DNA from: Azolla caroliniana
Lineage: Eukaryota > Polypodiophyta
DNA: 64,000 nucleotides
Direction of reading: 5' to 3'
NCBI GenBank assembly: GCA_043228905.1
Contig: JBHGNT010000021.1
Coordinates: forward strand, 9,300,001-9,364,000
How positions within the stretch are numbered: the stretch's first letter is position 1; every line of letters begins with the position of its first letter. A model generated the notes under the pieces. The model searched no databases. It saw nothing but the letters and a program-made list of their open reading frames with translations, and was not told the origin of the DNA. A program made the position numbers and the translations under genes. This document shows positions 53,036 to 64,000 of the stretch, one piece after another.

Positions 53036-53596
53036 GTAGGGAATAGCGCGAAATATTGCTCGGCCACAACCGAGTCTTAGATCACTTCGTTCAAGGATCA
53101 AGCACAGAAATGGGAATAGAGATGAATACTCGTACACCAAAAGAAAGTACACAGGATGTTTACATGGAAAACCCTAATAGGGAAAAACCACGGGAGCCCA
53201 CAGACTCCAAACTATCACTACATGATAAAGGGACAATCAGAGACTCGGAGGCAATGACCTCGAGCTCTAATTCTTCGCCAAGCGGCGGTTACAACAGAGT
53301 ATCGCTCTGTATCTCCTCTCTCTCACTATCTATCACTCTCTCTCTATACAACAGTTATGCACATACAACAATAACCACCATTAAGTGATTGCCCTAAGTC
53401 ATATTTATACTTATATGAACTTAGGGCTATTTACAAATACAGCCTCAATAGGCTTACTCAAAACATATTTACAAATATATCTTCTCTTCCGGTTCTCACC
53501 GAGTCCATCTGATCCAGTTTCCGGATCTCTTCTGGTTCTCACCGGGTCCTCTTCATTCATAACCGGATCCCATCTGGAGGGACCGACTTCCCAACA
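53036..53596 (-). repeat. copia-D 5' LTR (copia-A family)
   Basis: On the minus strand it begins TGTTGGGAAGTCGGTCCCTCC at 53596 and ends CCCTACA before the primer-binding site. The start and the length of 561 bp match the copia-A LTR at 17165-17737 (573 bp). The body has ctct runs and an aagtataaatatg TATA-like core at about 53405. Confidence 0.75.
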
Positions 53597-56500
53597 ATGT
53601 GCACGTCTTTTCTATGCGAGTAGCACTGTGGGGGACCTGAACCATGAAAGATGCTATGTTATTAAAGAGGTACTTGTGGTTACTCACCACTTTTCATGGG
53701 TTTGGTTTTGTATATTCCCTTTAGTGTATTTCCCTCATTGAATGACCTTCTTTCAATCCCTTTTTGGATTGCCTTGGTGGATTTGTCTTCATGCAATCCC
53801 TTTGTGGTTTGACCTTCGTGTAATCCCTTTGGGGATTGGTCTTAGGGAATGACCTCACATAAGGCTTTCATGGATTGCCTTGTTGCAATCCTCCCATTGT
53901 ATGTTGGATTTGTGCAGTCTTTTCATGGAATGCACCCCTTTTGTGTAATGCTTTCATGGAATATCTTCGTGAATTCCCCTTTCAAATTCCATTTAGGGAT
54001 TCTTTTGGCATTCTACCCACATGTAATGAATGGGCACACATACAAATAATGTGTGTTGCTGATATAGACCATGTTTGAATTCAAGAGAAAGGGGAAGATA
54101 GGTTATTTTTTCTTAGGGATTTAAACGTCATGGCCACGCCGATAGAAAACGGGACAATCTTTTTTGTAACCGAGCTATAAAAGTCATGCTTGTGGTTTTT
54201 TAGGTTTTCTTCTTGAACCCTAGGATCTATGCTAAAGCTTTTCTCTCTCTCGCTCTCTCATTTTACATGAGTTTCACGTTGAGTGTTTGCTATAATCCAA
54301 AAATGAACCCTTGTGTATGTGTTGATGGTGATTCTTGATTAATCAAAGTATGGTTAAGTTGTTGATGTGTATCCTTACATTTTATTTGTTATAAACTTAT
54401 AAGTTATTGATTGAGCCTTAGTTGGGGCATTTAGCTCATGATGAAGAGATCAAAGTTAGTGGTAAGCCCCTGCCATACTTTGGACGACACACAACCCATT
54501 AAGACACCAACGATAAAAAGGATAGTGACAACTTAGAAATACACGACTAGAAAAAAGGAGAAGACAAAAAACCTCAATCTAGGTTCTCAAGCTTAATGGT
54601 CACCTTAATGGGAAAGGGGATAACCCCTTTTTGTTATTTTTCAGCACCTTCTCAATCTTTAGTGAAAAAGACTCCTCCTAGAATCCAAGCTAGAGCTCTC
54701 ACTCCTTTTCTTCTTCTCGTTGCCATTTTAAGATGAGTGATTAGGATTAAATGCTATTTAGATAAATCCTAATCACTCCTTGCATGTGGTGTGTTTTTTA
54801 CCTTTTCTAATGGAGGCATGATTTTTGTTTATTTATGTAACTCTTTTGTATGTGTTTAGGTAACATAGCTATAGAATACTTGGCATAATACACCTCAAAT
54901 ACATATGGTAAGTATTCTAAAAGTATTCCACCTTTTTCTTTAAATAATTAGAATACACATTCTACAAATAAAATACATAGTTCATACATTAAATATATAG
55001 AATAGGTCTCAAATATGTTCAATGCTTCTTAAAATTTAAAGCTTTAAAATAGAATTAAATCGTTTAGTTGTTTAGAGATGTTAAATACTTGTTAAATACG
55101 TAGAATGCATAAAAGATGTCTTAGAATACGTAGAATATTTTAACAACACATTTTTAAAACTTTGAATAATGTAAGTATTAACATTTAAACCTAGAAGGAT
55201 ATCAACAAGTATCATAGTAAAATTAGCATTGGAAAGAGACTTGAGTTAGAGTTGTAGAAATAAGGTTATCACGGATAGTGGATTGGGAGCAAGTGTTGAA
55301 TGCTCTTTCTTGATCTGCCAGCAAAATGTTATACAACAGAGTGATCCACTCAGCTAACAATATTAGTGTGGAGCCAAAACTCCCTTGATACAAAGATGTG
55401 TGTGATGTGTGCTTGGTGCAATGGCCTTATACCAACACATCTTTTGACAATTTTGGGGAGTATCGAAGCCATCGATGAGCTTTTCAAAAGGTTCGGGCAA
55501 ATTCCCCCATTAATAAGACATTAATAAGAGGAGATCCCGATGCGAGTGTGAGGTCATAATTGATGCATGTTGATTTCATTATTTGTTTCCTAAGTAAATG
55601 GCTATTTTTCCCTAACCTATGATAAGTGCCCAATGGTTTACATCACGTTAATTGCCAATTACATTTCTATTACATTTCGATTATCATCACTTTCTCCTAC
55701 CTTGATTTTTATTAAATTAACTTTAACTTTTCTTAATATCAAATTTTATTATTTTTTGTTTTAGATGGGAATCTCTTCAAAAATAAATTTGAAAAGGAAA
55801 GTATAGAAGTGAAGAATTTTTTGTACTCCTAACAACGACCATTATACTTGGTATGGGGGAATATTAGCCCCCGACACCTCCTTTACTGCGTTAAAATATA
55901 GGAAATTCGCGCACACAACTGCTCTAGCATACATAACTTCAACACAAAGCCGAATCATGAATCTTTAACACGAGGCTTAAGTAGATGAAGTTTTTAGATT
56001 CAAGCTAGGAAGCTTCTTGCTTTGAGCTTGTGAATTAAACTTAGCCCCCACGAACTACAAAGTGCACAACCAAAATAGGAGCGTTTGCCTCTCTTGAATA
56101 ATACCTTAAGGAACCATGCACCTTGGTCCAACATTTTTAAATTCAAACATATCCCCCAATGGATAGCGTTTAGGTAAATGACTCATTAGAAGAAAAGCTA
56201 TGAAAATGTGTGGAATATGTGGAGGTGCACTAACAACTAGAATTGCACCAAACCTAGACCTAAATGCAGGCCAAACATATCGTCACATCTTCCACACATA
56301 CACTAGCACATGATGACCTAGGTGCAAGGCATACAACTCTAAAGTAGGATTGCTAGATGTCGCCATAGAACTAGGAGCCATAGAAATATGGTCCTCTCAA
56401 CTAGTCAAAGCTAAGATGTCCAACTCCATTGCCTACAAATATATCAGAGGTTCTCATCAAATGCAAGTTCGCACAAGGCACTATGTACAAGGCTCATAAT

Positions 56501-56860
56501 CTTGAATGATTAATAGGGTAGAGTCCACCAAATGATAAGGTTAATTGATGAGCAAATTAGTCTAGTAGCACATGTTTACCAAATCAACAATAGTTTTTAT
56601 CGAAGAATTTGCATGACGAGGATAAGTAAGGAAAGACATACAATCACCCACCGCATAACTTATGGCTAATGAGAATGAGAATGATGATGATTGATGATGA
56701 AGATAGACATGGTGTAATGGTGGAGACGATGGATGGTATGATGGTGAGAGATCATGAAGATGCAAGACAAGCATTGAGAAGCATTGCGGGGTGGGGGGTG
56801 GTGCCTAGAATGGCTCCACCCCCCTCCCAAGGGGGTTCAACGTTAAGGGGGAGAGAGAGA
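53597..56860. other. no gene recognised; imperfect aatcccttt repeats
   Basis: 53740-54020 contains imperfect repeats of aatcccttt(n2)ggatt, with several half-palindromic copies. Near 54170 gagctataaaagtc is TATA-like and 54240-54265 is C/T-rich, but no frame with a domain follows. 54800-55800 is AT-rich. No host gene, LTR pair or RT motif was seen. Confidence 0.35.
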
Positions 56861-56865
56861 AAGAT

Positions 56866-56869
<4 letters not shown>

Positions 56870-56929
<60 letters not shown>
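56870..56929. repeat. (GA)n microsatellite
   Basis: About 28 uninterrupted GA units follow a broken gagagagagaaagatgtc stretch. It is followed by atggttattcatg and then ccccataaggggttaaatag (56956-56976). Open frames through it are products of the repeat. Confidence 0.9.
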
Positions 56930-56932
<3 letters not shown>

Positions 56933-57700
56933 GGTTATTCATGTTTCATTCATTCCCCATAAGGGGTTAAATAGTACAAGAGGGGGTAGATACATAGGGG
57001 TGTAAGCCCCCTCGAGCATTCATATTGGACACTCACTCACACCTCCTCGTATCCATGCACATGCACACACGTGTGCATGTGTTCACATACGTATAGACTC
57101 ACAATTACATTTATGCCCCCTACACATACACAACATCATGATAACATTCGACCCTCGCTCATCACACTTGACTCTCCATACATCTCGTACGGGGTAACAC
57201 AATATGGCACGCTCGTGGGAAAGTGCCTTGCACATCGATCCCACATGCCTTGATGATGATATTTCTTCGACCGGAACTTCCATCGGTCCTTTCAACGATC
57301 GACTCCCTCGATCGGAATGCTTGACTCGAACATCTTTGTCGGTCAGCAAATCGTCCGTGACACAAACATTCTCGTTCTGTCGGCTTACAAACTTCATCAT
57401 GGGTCCAAAAGCACGTTGTGTGTATGTGTGTTCTTCCTTTAATTTTGTGTGAGTTGTCGTTGTTGATCACATCCATTTCTCTAGGTGGATGAGTTTTTAC
57501 AATTTCGTCGGTGCCCTCAAGTTTATGAAATTTTAGGTTGCTACCCTTTGTTTTTGAAATATTATCAAATACCCTCATGTTTTAAAATTATGTTCCATAC
57601 CCCAATCATTCTCTCTTGCCCTTTCTCTATTTTTCTTCCCGGCCTATCTTCTGCTTCAATTTCTTCTTTATCCATTCCTGTCTTCTTGTTTTTGTAATGC
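56930..57700. other. unresolved, possible LTR remnant on the minus strand
   Basis: The minus strand has gtactatttaacccctt, similar in style to LTR TATA regions, and cgatcg-rich sequence at 57260-57320 that resembles the flanks of other retroelements here. No pair, primer-binding site or protein domain was found, so this stays tentative. Confidence 0.25.
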
Positions 57701-58440
57701 TCCGACTTCGTCTTTATCTCTAGGTTATTGTTGTGGTCTGTTATTACACTCTCTCTTGTGCGTATCCCTCATCTCTTTCTACTTCTTTCTGCTTTCGTTT
57801 CCTGCTTCTCTTCTTATTTTCTCTATCTGTTATTCTTCTTCTTCTATACCCCTCTTCTTTCCTTCTTGTGTTCCATTTTCCACCTCTCTGTTTCTTCTTC
57901 TATCTCTGTTTCTTCCACTTCGTCCTTGTTCTGTTTTTGCGTTTCGGGGTAGGGAGGAAACGCGACCTTCACTCTCCCTTTGCTTGCACGTCATCTCCTT
58001 CTTTGTGCTGCCGTCGTCGTTTCCGTCCTTCTATATTCATTGTTGTCGCTTCTGTGGCCATTGCTATTCATCGTCCCGACGCCTTTCATCTCTGTGTCGG
58101 TCATCACCATCTCCCTTTCTCGTCGTCGCTAGGCCTGTCCGGCCAGTCTCCAGTCGGCTGCCTGTTTTGGCCGAGATTCGTCGCATGACCGCTCTATTCA
58201 CTCGTCAATATTTGGCCATCTATCCGGCCGTTCTTCCGGCCTCCGTTCTGGCCGCGGTTCGGATGTGTCTAGCCGTTGTTGTCTATCGGCTGTCAGTTGG
58301 TTGCCGTCTCTACCTTCGGCCCTTCTGGTTGTGTCTTTTCGGCCGCCTCTACAACCATTCGATGTTTGCTATTCCGGCCATCGTCCGTCGCTTTGTCCGG
58401 CGTGTCCGGCGTGTCCGTCGATTCCAGTCCGTCGATCCCA
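57701..58440 (-). pseudogene. gypsy-E leader and gag-like start, degraded
   Basis: Inside the primer-binding site the minus strand is purine-rich with gacggac, gccggac and gacgac repeats over 57950-58440, like the Pro/Asp/Arg-rich start of gypsy-A gag. No capsid domain can be read. Long plus-strand frames here are complements of this biased sequence. The element appears cut off by about 57700. Confidence 0.4.
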
Positions 58441-58456
58441 TCGTGGTCGCCAAAAA
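58441..58456 (-). other. gypsy-E primer-binding site
   Basis: The minus strand reads TTTTTGGCGACCACGA, identical in its core to the gypsy-A site at 3318-3333 and in the same position next to the LTR. Confidence 0.7.
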
Positions 58457-58459
58457 CTG

Positions 58460-58892
58460 TGTTAACTCTTAGGGCCGGACAATGGCCTAACACAGGGTGT
58501 CTACGGAAGACACTTCACCAAAGGGGTGTTACGGCAACAAGATTAGACTCAACGATTAATCCGACTTAATTAGGTTACTTAGCATGATCGTCTTTAATAA
58601 TCACACGCGTAAGATATAACAATGAATGCAGAACGACAATTAACATAGAGAGATAACAACACTAAGCTTTATTAATTAACGGTTGTTCATTACATTGTAT
58701 CCGGGCCTTTAAATAGGTTTCCGGTCTGTATTACAAAACGGTGCCATCCGCACCTGTTCGGGATCGGTCCGGATTCGGAACGGCATACCGTTTTCGGTCC
58801 GTCCGTCCACACTCATAGCTTACTTACAACCATTCCTACTAATTAAATAACTCCCCATTTCACACTTTGGACTCCTTTGCCGGCCGATAATA
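58460..58892 (-). repeat. gypsy-E 5' LTR, gypsy-A family
   Basis: The minus strand aligns with the gypsy-A LTR along its length, including cggccggcaaagg, ggaccgatcccgaa, tttaaaggcccgg-like and acacaggg(t)tgtcc parts. It ends AGTTAACA. Its outer end reads TATTATC where gypsy-A has TGTTACC, so the TG terminus looks mutated to TA. It is about 433 bp against 461 in gypsy-A. Confidence 0.72.
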
Positions 58893-59265
58893 GCTAATAA
58901 TAGTTGTACAACCCATACATGCACTGGTTTCCCTAATGGAGAGGGAGAAACAAGAAACCACTCTTGTACCATGATGAAGTGATCTTAGTAGTAAAATCAT
59001 GGCAATATATCCAAACTTGTCCTTCGATTTAGGCTTTAACAAATTACACCAGGCAATGAGCCCATTTTCAAATGAGGACAATGGCAACTTTCTTACTACT
59101 CTTAATGATGAAGTTAAGTTTTGGTTTTGAAATATTCTAGAGGAAACTCTAAATAATGTTACATACATTGCCGAACATTCCTTAACCAAATTCACAAGAT
59201 GATGGAGGAAGTGGATTTATATTGATCAATTTTCTACTTGAAGAAGTCGCAAAGGAAATGGTATT

Positions 59266-61401
59266 TTTTTTTAAAGTTAAAGATTTTCTTCAATAGTATT
59301 AAGAGAAAACACTCGAAGGCTACAACTTGAACTTGTCTGCCCAACAACTTACAACTTTTTATGTATAATGATGTACAATAATCCTAAGACGAAGTATAGG
59401 ACTTTGTAGAAGGTGTTGGAATTTGTTGATGTACATTGCCATGATGTACTGATATTCAAGAAAGGGTCCATGGAAGACGATAGGGCCATTGAGGCCCTTG
59501 AGTTGACCCTATAAATAGGGGCAATTTTTTCCATAAGTGAAGAAGCTTCTTCCTTCTCTTATTCACAGTCTCTGGGAAACCATGCATATTGTTATACTGG
59601 TGCCGAACTATTGCCAACAAGTTCTCCCATATCTCGAGCAGTACATATGATAGACGAAGATTTGCCGCATCATAAAGTCAGTTACATTGGCATTTCCATA
59701 ATACCCATAACATTACCGTAGTTACTATTTTCCAAACATAGACAGATTGCACCTACTTTGGAGGTTGCTAAAGGGACTAACTAATATCATTCTTCTATTA
59801 TGTAACATCAATGCCTTGTGGACATCTTCTGCCTCATACAACATCAAGCTAGAATGTAACACTCCCCACATCATTGATCCCCATGAAAATAGGCAACCGA
59901 CATTGATTGTTAGAAATAAAGAAAGGACTTTATTCCATACTTGTTGAGCCAAGGGACAAGACTAGAGGACATGCTTGGTAGTTTCCTTATCTACATGGCA
60001 AAAGTCACATTGCCTAAGATTGGGCACTACATTCCCTTTCAATGAATGACTAACTAGTAATGACATATGCACTAATAGCCATCTGAAGAGAATAAATTTA
60101 GTTGGCCTCTTAAATTACCTGATCCATCTCCAATAGGTTTTCAAATGCAAAGTTGAGACACCCCAGTTAGTCCAATGTTTCAGAGTTGTTCGTACCTTTA
60201 CATTCTGAGACAATAGTAATGACCTTCCAAGTTTTATTGAGTAATGAAAGAAGGGAACCTTTATGGTATGTTCCCCCAAGGAGTGTGACCAAAATCAACC
60301 CCCCGTATCCCATTTTAATCTTGCAACCTTGTCTTTTGCGTACAACCACAACATATCACACATGTGAGCAATGGAAGGATAAGGATCAATTATCACATTG
60401 TGGTTGGTGCACTTTGTGAATGGTGTAGATAACTGCAACCAAAGGTATAAGGTTACAATTAGTTGTTGTGCAAAACTTCAAAATAAGAAGGACACCCATT
60501 AGGTGAAACACCTTGACAACCAACAATGTGTCATTTATGAAGCATCTAAACCATGAATGTTCCTACCTAGGTGTTGGAAGGTTGTAGAAAACAAAGAATA
60601 TGTCACTAATATGCTAGCAGTCATTATCTTGGCACCATGAACAAATTGTAATGCACAAGACGATCTTCTTGTGGCATTTGCTGAAATTGAGTCCAAGTTC
60701 TTACAAATTTAGTTGGCCCATTATCCAATTGAACCTAGGCGAGCGAGTTCTCAGGCCCAACACTTTTTCTACATTATCCCGAAATAGAGAATTGGCAAGA
60801 AGAGGCTGATTAAGTAATGCATCCCACGTAGAAGGCTTGTCCTTAAAAGCAAAAATGACTTAATCGCACCCCATGCCTTTATGAAATCCTAGCAAAAATC
60901 TATTTGATGCAAGATCCCACCTTGGTGTTTGCACATCATTCAAGAACAACCACTTTAGAGAGGGTGACCAAACTCCTCCCTTCTTGGGACTTAACTTGCA
61001 TTAGCCGATTCAGAAATATTTCTTTCCAGACTTCGGATCTTGGCAACAATCCTTTGATCACAAACTTAATCAAGAGGGCTCTTGACTGCATCAAAGGATC
61101 TATCAAACCCAACCCTCACTGGATTTTAGGTTGAATCAACACATTCCAAGCAACTTTGGCTACTTTTGGAGATCCATGTTTTCCCCTGAGAGGAAATGAC
61201 GGACCAAGCTTTGCACTTTCGTTATTGCTGATCTAGCCAATAGCCAAACAGATGTTATAAACCACATTGAAGCCAAAATACTGAGTTTGCTACTACAACC
61301 CGGCCTGCAAAGGACAATTGTTGGGCATCCCAACATAGCAGTTTACGTTTTATAGATAATTGTAACAGAGATAGCATTGCATCTGGGCTCAAATCTATAT
61401 G
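59266..61401 (-). mobile_element. LINE, 5'-truncated, with 17 bp target-site duplication
   Basis: gcaaaggaaatggtatt occurs at 59249-59265 and again at 61402-61418, flanking the insert. Next to the left copy is a T run on the plus strand, i.e. a poly(A) tail, as expected for a minus-strand LINE. The 2.1 kb insert encodes LINE ORF2 C-terminal sequence. Long duplications plus poly(A) are the mark of target-primed reverse transcription. Confidence 0.8.
59725..61340 (-). pseudogene. LINE ORF2 C-terminal part with zf-RVT domain
   Basis: In minus-strand order, LSFAGRVVVANSVFWLQCGL (about 61320-61260) is the post-RT region. Near 60100-59945, RPTKFILFRWLLVHMSLLV is followed by QCDFCHVDKETTKHVL-stop-SCPLAQQVW, the CX2C...H...C zinc-binding domain found at the end of plant LINE proteins (zf-RVT). 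The final frame ends at 59725. Stops are scattered. It is a different family from the other LINEs here. Confidence 0.75.
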
Positions 61402-61418
61402 CAAAGGAAATGGTATTA

Positions 61419-62799
61419 GACTACATTCAATTAACTAATACTTTACATAGTACTTGTGAACATGGAGACAAATTTTAATACATGGAAAAAGTTCTTGATT
61501 CTTTGCCAAGGCTAGCTCAGAAGTCATGAAGTTTGAAGAGTCCGTGGACATATTTCAAATGTCCAAGGTGTTGTGATTCAGGGAGTGCAATGAGGAAATG
61601 ATTTAGACTTTAACATATATAAAAGATTGAAGGATATGTCAAAACTATATCAAAAGAAGTTTATGAGACAAAATTATGAAAAACAAAAAAACATAGCTCA
61701 ATTATGAAGAGTTTTTTCTAGGAACAAAAAGGTCAAGGGTTTAAGTCTTCTCTAAACTATGAAACCATATGTTGAAGGGATGAACAAGAGCGATGCAAAT
61801 GGATAGATATAGAATCAACATTTTTCTCACACCGAGCACTCTGAGAGAAGAGTGTCTGGTAAAAAAGAAAGTTAATATTCTTATTTTCGTTGAGGTGCTC
61901 CTAAGGCCTATAAAAGGGAGAGGAGAGCTCATGGCAAGGCAGAGATTCTAGATCAAGGTGGATGTGCTACTAGAATTTTGAATGGGCTTGGGATTGTGAA
62001 TCAAAAGGGTGTATGAGACCAACAATGAGAAGAGATGAAGTGGCCATTATTGTCTATTGGGATATTACGTCAAAATTCTAATATCTCCTCCTTAAGCTCC
62101 ATCAAATCTTACATCTCAATCTATTTACCTATCTTACTTTTAAACCACTCCAAGTAACAAAGCAAACTTAATCTAATTGAATCTAATTCAACCTATTGAT
62201 TGGATGTATTCAACCTTTTCAATATAAATTGTAAAGTTATTTTCTTATTTTTTTAAGTAGCTCGTTTAAGATCCCATTGAACAACCAGAATGACCACCAT
62301 GAGCAACCTATTTCCTGTCCTCTTAATGTTGTCACATTAAATGATGTAGAAGTGCAAAAATGTACTAAGGCTGATTGATGATTACAATGCCTACAATAAG
62401 ATGCACCTCGATAATGCCCAATTTATTACGAAATGTACAACTTTTTGATCCAGCACAATGCATAACCAATGCTTGATTTTCACAACAAAATAACCCAAAT
62501 CTGTTGGGGTTTCGGAAATGAAAAAAAGCACAAACATAATCGATCGATCGGCCAAAAATTGTACGACCGGTGAATCAAATATTGAAATGGTGATATGGCA
62601 TCTAACCTGTCAATGGATCCATCGGCACCTTCTCACTAAGTGCATTGGCCATTTTCGTAAAAAAACAAAACTATAGAAACTGAAACCGTGAAGGAAAGGA
62701 AGAAGACGCAGCATCAGCTCTTCTCTCAATTGTTAATGCGTTTCATTTAGTTCATAAAAACGGAAAAAACAGAGTAAATATGTATGTATTGGTGGACCG
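61419..62799. other. no gene recognised; PPR 5' flank
   Basis: AT-rich intergenic DNA. A cgatcgatcgg palindrome lies at about 62541. No TATA box can be assigned with confidence. In-frame stops at 62734 and 62755 close off the PPR frame upstream of its ATG. Confidence 0.4.
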
Positions 62800-64000
62800 A
62801 TGAGAAGGAACACCGGATTCCTTCCATCCATCCATGGAAAGCTCCCCCCTCAAAGCCAGGGTACCAACACAGCCATTGGAAACGACTCTTACAGATATGT
62901 GAGTTTACTCAAGGCCTGCTCCAAGAAGAAAGACCTGCGTGAAGGCATTCGATTGCATAGGGAAATCCTGGAGAGCAGAGGAGGAGGAGAACAACTAGCC
63001 ATGAACCCTCACCTAGCCAACACCCTCATTAGTATGTATGCACAATGTGAAGCGATGTCAATGGCTGAGCAAGTGGTAGATGATCTTCCGTGTCATGATA
63101 TTGTCTCTTGGAATGCGCTAATATCGGGGTATGTCCGACAAGGAAAAGACAATGAAGTATTGCAGTGCTTTGAATGTATACACAATGAGGGCCATTTCTT
63201 AGACGTTGTCACATTGACTTGTGTCTTGAAGGTTTGTGGAAGAAGAAGACGAACGTGGGGGTTAAAGAAAGGGAAGCATATTCATAGTGTGATTGTTTCT
63301 AGAGAGTTGTTACTTGAGAAAGACATTGCACTTGGTACTGCTTTAGTGAACATGTATGCTAAATGTGGTAATTTTGTAGAAGCACAAGAAGTGTTTGATG
63401 AGCTTCTTGTTCGAAACACCGTCTCATGGAACGTGCTCATATCTGGATATGTTGGCCATGGCGAAGGTATGAAAGCAATGGGTTCTTTTGAAGTGATGTT
63501 ATGTGAGGGTCTTTCACCAGATACAGTTACGTATGTTTGCATCTTGAAGATATGTGGTACCATGCAAGATTTAGCAAAGGGAAAGCAAATCCACTATCGT
63601 ATCACCCAAGAGAGCTTGCTTGGTAAGGATATCGTTCTGGGAAATGCTTTGATCAACATGTATGCCAAATGTGGTGAGCTTCAACGAGCACAGCAAGTAA
63701 TGGAAAAGATCCCTGTTCGAGATGCTATCTCCTGGTCTACACTAATAGCAAGATATGCTGAATTGGGGCAACACAAGGAAGCTTTGAAGTCTTTTGAACA
63801 TATGCTAAATGAGGGACACTCTCCAGATGTTGTCACATTTATATCCATATTGAAGGCATGTACAAGTGCAGGAGCCATAGACAAGGGTAAAGAAATCCAT
63901 GATGAAGTTACGCGAAGAGGTTGGTTAGAAAAGAATATTGTTCTTGGAAATACACTTGTGGATATGTATGCAAAGTGTGGGATGCTTGCTAAAGCAAAGC
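62800..64000 (+). CDS. pentatricopeptide-repeat protein, 5' part, continues past window
   Basis: The frame is open from ATG 62800, the first Met after in-frame stops at 62734 and 62755, to the window end: 400 codons with no intron or stop. The N-terminus is short and basic (MRRNTGFLPSIHGK), possibly part of an organelle-targeting peptide. At least four repeats of the long PLS type follow, each with lines such as YVSLLKACSKKKDL, IRLHREIL, NTLISMYAQC, HDIVSWNALISGYV; then KGKQIHYRI, NALINMYAKCGEL, RDAISWSTLIARYAELGQ and PDVVTFISILKACTS. PLS-class PPR proteins bind organelle RNA in a sequence-specific way and often direct C-to-U editing. Whether an E or DYW end follows cannot be seen here. Confidence 0.9.
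   Translation, partial: MRRNTGFLPSIHGKLPPQSQGTNTAIGNDSYRYVSLLKACSKKKDLREGIRLHREILESRGGGEQLAMNPHLANTLISMYAQCEAMSMAEQVVDDLPCHDIVSWNALISGYVRQGKDNEVLQCFECIHNEGHFLDVVTLTCVLKVCGRRRRTWGLKKGKHIHSVIVSRELLLEKDIALGTALVNMYAKCGNFVEAQEVFDELLVRNTVSWNVLISGYVGHGEGMKAMGSFEVMLCEGLSPDTVTYVCILKICGTMQDLAKGKQIHYRITQESLLGKDIVLGNALINMYAKCGELQRAQQVMEKIPVRDAISWSTLIARYAELGQHKEALKSFEHMLNEGHSPDVVTFISILKACTSAGAIDKGKEIHDEVTRRGWLEKNIVLGNTLVDMYAKCGMLAKAK

Noticed and set aside
56669-56962. ORF with a long Arg-Glu run
   Set aside because: The Arg-Glu tract is the GA microsatellite. The rest lacks any domain.
57733-58472. Long overlapping plus-strand frames (151 and 238 codons)
   Set aside because: They are Ser/Phe/Arg-rich readings of pyrimidine-biased DNA on the strand opposite the gypsy-E leader. 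No domain, and the LTR and PBS orient the element on the minus strand.
1-64000. CRISPR arrays, bacterial operons or rRNA genes
   Set aside because: No spaced direct repeats of that type, no ribosome-binding patterns and no rRNA-like sequence were seen. The window is eukaryotic, with spliced genes and plant retroelements.

Overview
The window is nuclear DNA from a land plant with a large, repeat-rich genome. Two ordinary host genes are recognisable: an intron-rich HMG-box gene of the plant HMGB type (44332-46579, +, seven coding exons) and the 5' part of a pentatricopeptide-repeat (PPR) gene that runs off the right edge (62800-64000, +). The PPR repeats, with lines such as KGKQIH and NALINMYAKCGEL, look most like the expanded PPR families of ferns. 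That assignment is inference and was not checked against a database.

Almost everything else is mobile DNA, much of it nested. From 1 to 14369 three layers can be read. A Ty1/copia 3' end (RNase H plus LTR, 13298-14369) carries a small minus-strand Ty3/gypsy-like element (gypsy-B). One LTR of gypsy-B is split by a 10.1 kb plus-strand Ty3/gypsy element (gypsy-A, 2853-12943). Gypsy-A has gag, protease, RT/RNase H, integrase and then a long extra coding region downstream of pol. From 17165 to 25320 an old decayed copia element (copia-A) carries a young, complete copia element (copia-B, 18255-23620). Copia-B has 284 bp LTRs that look identical, the target duplication TTACT, and one open gag-pol frame of 1337 codons.

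From 25320 to 40440 there is a 5'-truncated LINE (+), then the 3' half of a second LINE (-), then about 8.6 kb holding two convergent, eroded intron-containing genes embedded in tandem repeats, then a solo gypsy-B LTR, then the 5' half (ORF1 and endonuclease) of a LINE (-). The two convergent genes encode a helix-turn-helix/HGKG-DG protein (+) and a coiled-coil plus zinc-finger protein (-). They look like one two-gene DNA transposon or a derivative of one, and are one of the two most interesting items in the window.

From 47299 to 53596 a minus-strand LINE is interrupted by a fragment of another gypsy element (gypsy-F) that keeps essentially only the extra coiled-coil ORF and a 3' end. The LINE abuts a copia LTR plus gag fragment (copia-D). 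From 57950 to 61418 there is a gypsy-A-related LTR with its primer-binding site (gypsy-E, -) and a 5'-truncated LINE with a 17 bp target-site duplication. Most premature stops in the old elements are TAG or TGA where CAG, CGA or TGG is expected. This is the signature of C-to-T decay at methylated sites, and it contrasts with the clean copia-B frame.
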